From DASPWW01 sp050697195 (GTDB lineage Bacteria > Actinomycetota > Thermoleophilia > Solirubrobacterales > 70-9), in NCBI GenBank assembly GCA_050697195.1, contig JBOGZL010000229.1, positions 1 to 13,611 of the forward strand: a DNA stretch of 13,611 nt. The letters are read 5' to 3'. The notes under the pieces were generated by a model. It did not search any database. It was given only the letters and a program-made list of their open reading frames with translations, and was not told the origin of the DNA. The stretch's first letter is position 1. Each line of letters starts with the position of its first letter. The translations under genes were made by a program, and so were the position numbers. Of this stretch, positions 12,653 to 13,611 are shown one piece after another.

Positions 12653-13611
12653 CTACGGGCGCTCGCCGCGCCTCCACGCCTCCGCCGCCCCGATCCGCTC
12701 GATCGTCGGGGGGTGGGTCCGGAGCAGGTTGGTGACGATCCCCGGCGGATCGGGGTCGCCGACGTTGGCGACCGCGAGCCGGCGCTGGAGGTCGATCAGC
12801 GCGTCGGGGTCGTCGGTGAGCTCGAGCGCGAACGCGTCCGCCGACTCCTCGACCTCGCGCGAGAGCTGGTTCCCGATCAGCCCGAGGACGAACGTGGCGA
12901 GCGCAAGCGCGAGCGCGAACGCGGGCAGCGCCGCCGGGGTGGCGGGGTCGGCGCCGCCGCGGCGCGCCAGGCGCGAGCCGAGCTCCCACACGAACACGAG
13001 CGCGAGCGGCGCGACGAGCGCCACCCACGCCATCCCCCGGAGGATGTCGCGGTGCTTGACGTGTGCGAGCTCGTGGGCGACCACCGAGCGCAGCGCGGGG
13101 CGCTCCACACCCGCGAGCAGGTTGTCGTACAGGACGACCCGCTTCGTCGGCCCGATCCCGTCCACGTACGCGTTCAGGGACGTGCTGCGGCGGCTTGCGT
13201 CCACCCGGTAGACCTCGCCGATGTCCACCCCCGCGCGCTCGCCCAGCTCGATCACCTCGGCGCGCGCCCGCCCCTCGCGCAGCGGATCGAAGCGGTTGAA
13301 CAGCGGCGCCAGCACGACCGGCGCGAGCCACACGAACACGACCTCGATCGCGATCACCGCGCCCGTCGCGGGGACCCACCACAGCCGCCCGAAGCGCCGC
13401 ACGAGCGCGATCAGCAGCGCCCCGCCGGCCGCGGCGAGCGCCGCCCCGATCGCCCCCGACTTCCCCTGGTCGCCGAGCCACGCGCCGAATCCCTGGGTCG
13501 ACAGCCCGACGTCCACCGCGCGCTCGTGGGCCGCCGCCTGGAGCGGGAGCGCGACGAGCGAGAGGGTGATCGCGAGCCCCGCCCCGGCCGCGGCCGCGCC
13601 GAGCACCGGCC
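12653..13611 (-). CDS. Membrane M48 (Ste24/HtpX-like) metallopeptidase, 5' end missing
   Basis: About 319 codons are visible and the frame is still open at the window edge; the GTG at 13606 is probably internal. Numbering from that GTG, zinc-binding H178-E-L-A-H182 lies in SVVAHELAHVKHRD, and the third ligand is probably E253 in VEESADAFAL, matching the E-x-x-x-D pattern of the family. Hydrophobic segments lie at about 8-24, 52-70, 78-105, 190-207 and 228-247. The order (GLSTQGFGAWLGDQGKS, then VFVWLAPVVLAPLFNRFDPL, then the peptidase core with SLNAYVDG) is that of Ste24-type CAAX proteases, so roughly a hundred N-terminal residues are probably missing. It should cleave membrane or misfolded proteins. 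Bacteria lack canonical prenylated CAAX substrates, so the natural target is unknown. Confidence 0.9.
   Translation of the reverse strand, partial: PVLGAAAAGAGLAITLSLVALPLQAAAHERAVDVGLSTQGFGAWLGDQGKSGAIGAALAAAGGALLIALVRRFGRLWWVPATGAVIAIEVVFVWLAPVVLAPLFNRFDPLREGRARAEVIELGERAGVDIGEVYRVDASRRSTSLNAYVDGIGPTKRVVLYDNLLAGVERPALRSVVAHELAHVKHRDILRGMAWVALVAPLALVFVWELGSRLARRGGADPATPAALPAFALALALATFVLGLIGNQLSREVEESADAFALELTDDPDALIDLQRRLAVANVGDPDPPGIVTNLLRTHPPTIERIGAAEAWRRGERP

Noticed and set aside
11295..13211. Plus-strand open frame of 638 codons spanning argS, DUF3467, RTX and M48 genes
   Set aside because: It overlaps four recognised genes in other frames and has Arg/Pro/Ser-rich nonsense composition, so it is a GC-driven shadow.

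Overview
The window is about 13.6 kb of very GC-rich chromosomal DNA. Its strong G/C preference at third codon positions, GTG, TTG and apparently CTG starts, TANNNT boxes placed just before start codons, a CBS-less GuaB3-type protein beside guaA, and a DUF3467 gene all suggest an actinobacterium. Class Thermoleophilia (Solirubrobacterales or Gaiellales type) is the best guess, inferred from recalled protein style and not from any database search. Most genes are housekeeping. I see no CRISPR array, insertion sequence, prophage, tRNA or rRNA, and no gene-free stretch longer than about 300 bases.

Layout. 1-154 (minus) is the start of a VOC/glyoxalase-like gene cut by the window edge. It is divergent from an HxlR-type regulator (263-916, plus), and the space between holds nested palindromes that look like an operator. 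A small cupin gene (1010-1426, plus) follows, and its stop codon abuts the stop codon of guaA with no base between. On the minus strand guaB3 (4232 to 3027) and guaA (3034 to 1427) overlap by 8 nt and form a guanine-nucleotide operon. Its start lies only about 28 nt beyond a clear rho-independent terminator (4261-4282) that closes the preceding operon.

That operon is a tightly packed minus-strand run of six genes from 8576 to 4346: HU-type DNA-binding protein, pyrF, a LysM membrane protein, a D-alanyl-D-alanine carboxypeptidase, a PfkB-family sugar kinase and a cupin. All junctions are 4-nt overlaps or gaps of 7-17 nt. PyrF has no ATG, GTG or TTG start in a credible place and appears to begin at CTG inside a CTGA overlap with the HU stop.

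A lone Fic-domain gene (8727-9827, plus), with less extreme base composition, sits between the HU promoter region and argS. It carries its own inhibitory motif and a C-terminal winged helix. Three copies of an ATAGTGGTAA element precede it, the last inverted over the Shine-Dalgarno sequence and start codon, which suggests autoregulation. Its 3' end overlaps the 3' end of argS by 23 nt. argS (11451 to 9805) is divergent from a DUF3467 gene (11497-11811). The right end has a secreted RTX-repeat protein (12566 to 11943) with a probable single-base frameshift that removes a conserved-looking tail, then an integral-membrane M48 metallopeptidase truncated by the window edge.

The points most worth following up are the Fic operator array, the CTG start of pyrF, the frameshifted RTX tail, and the terminator packed against a possibly leaderless guaB3. 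I did not find a convincing new multi-gene defence or biosynthetic system.
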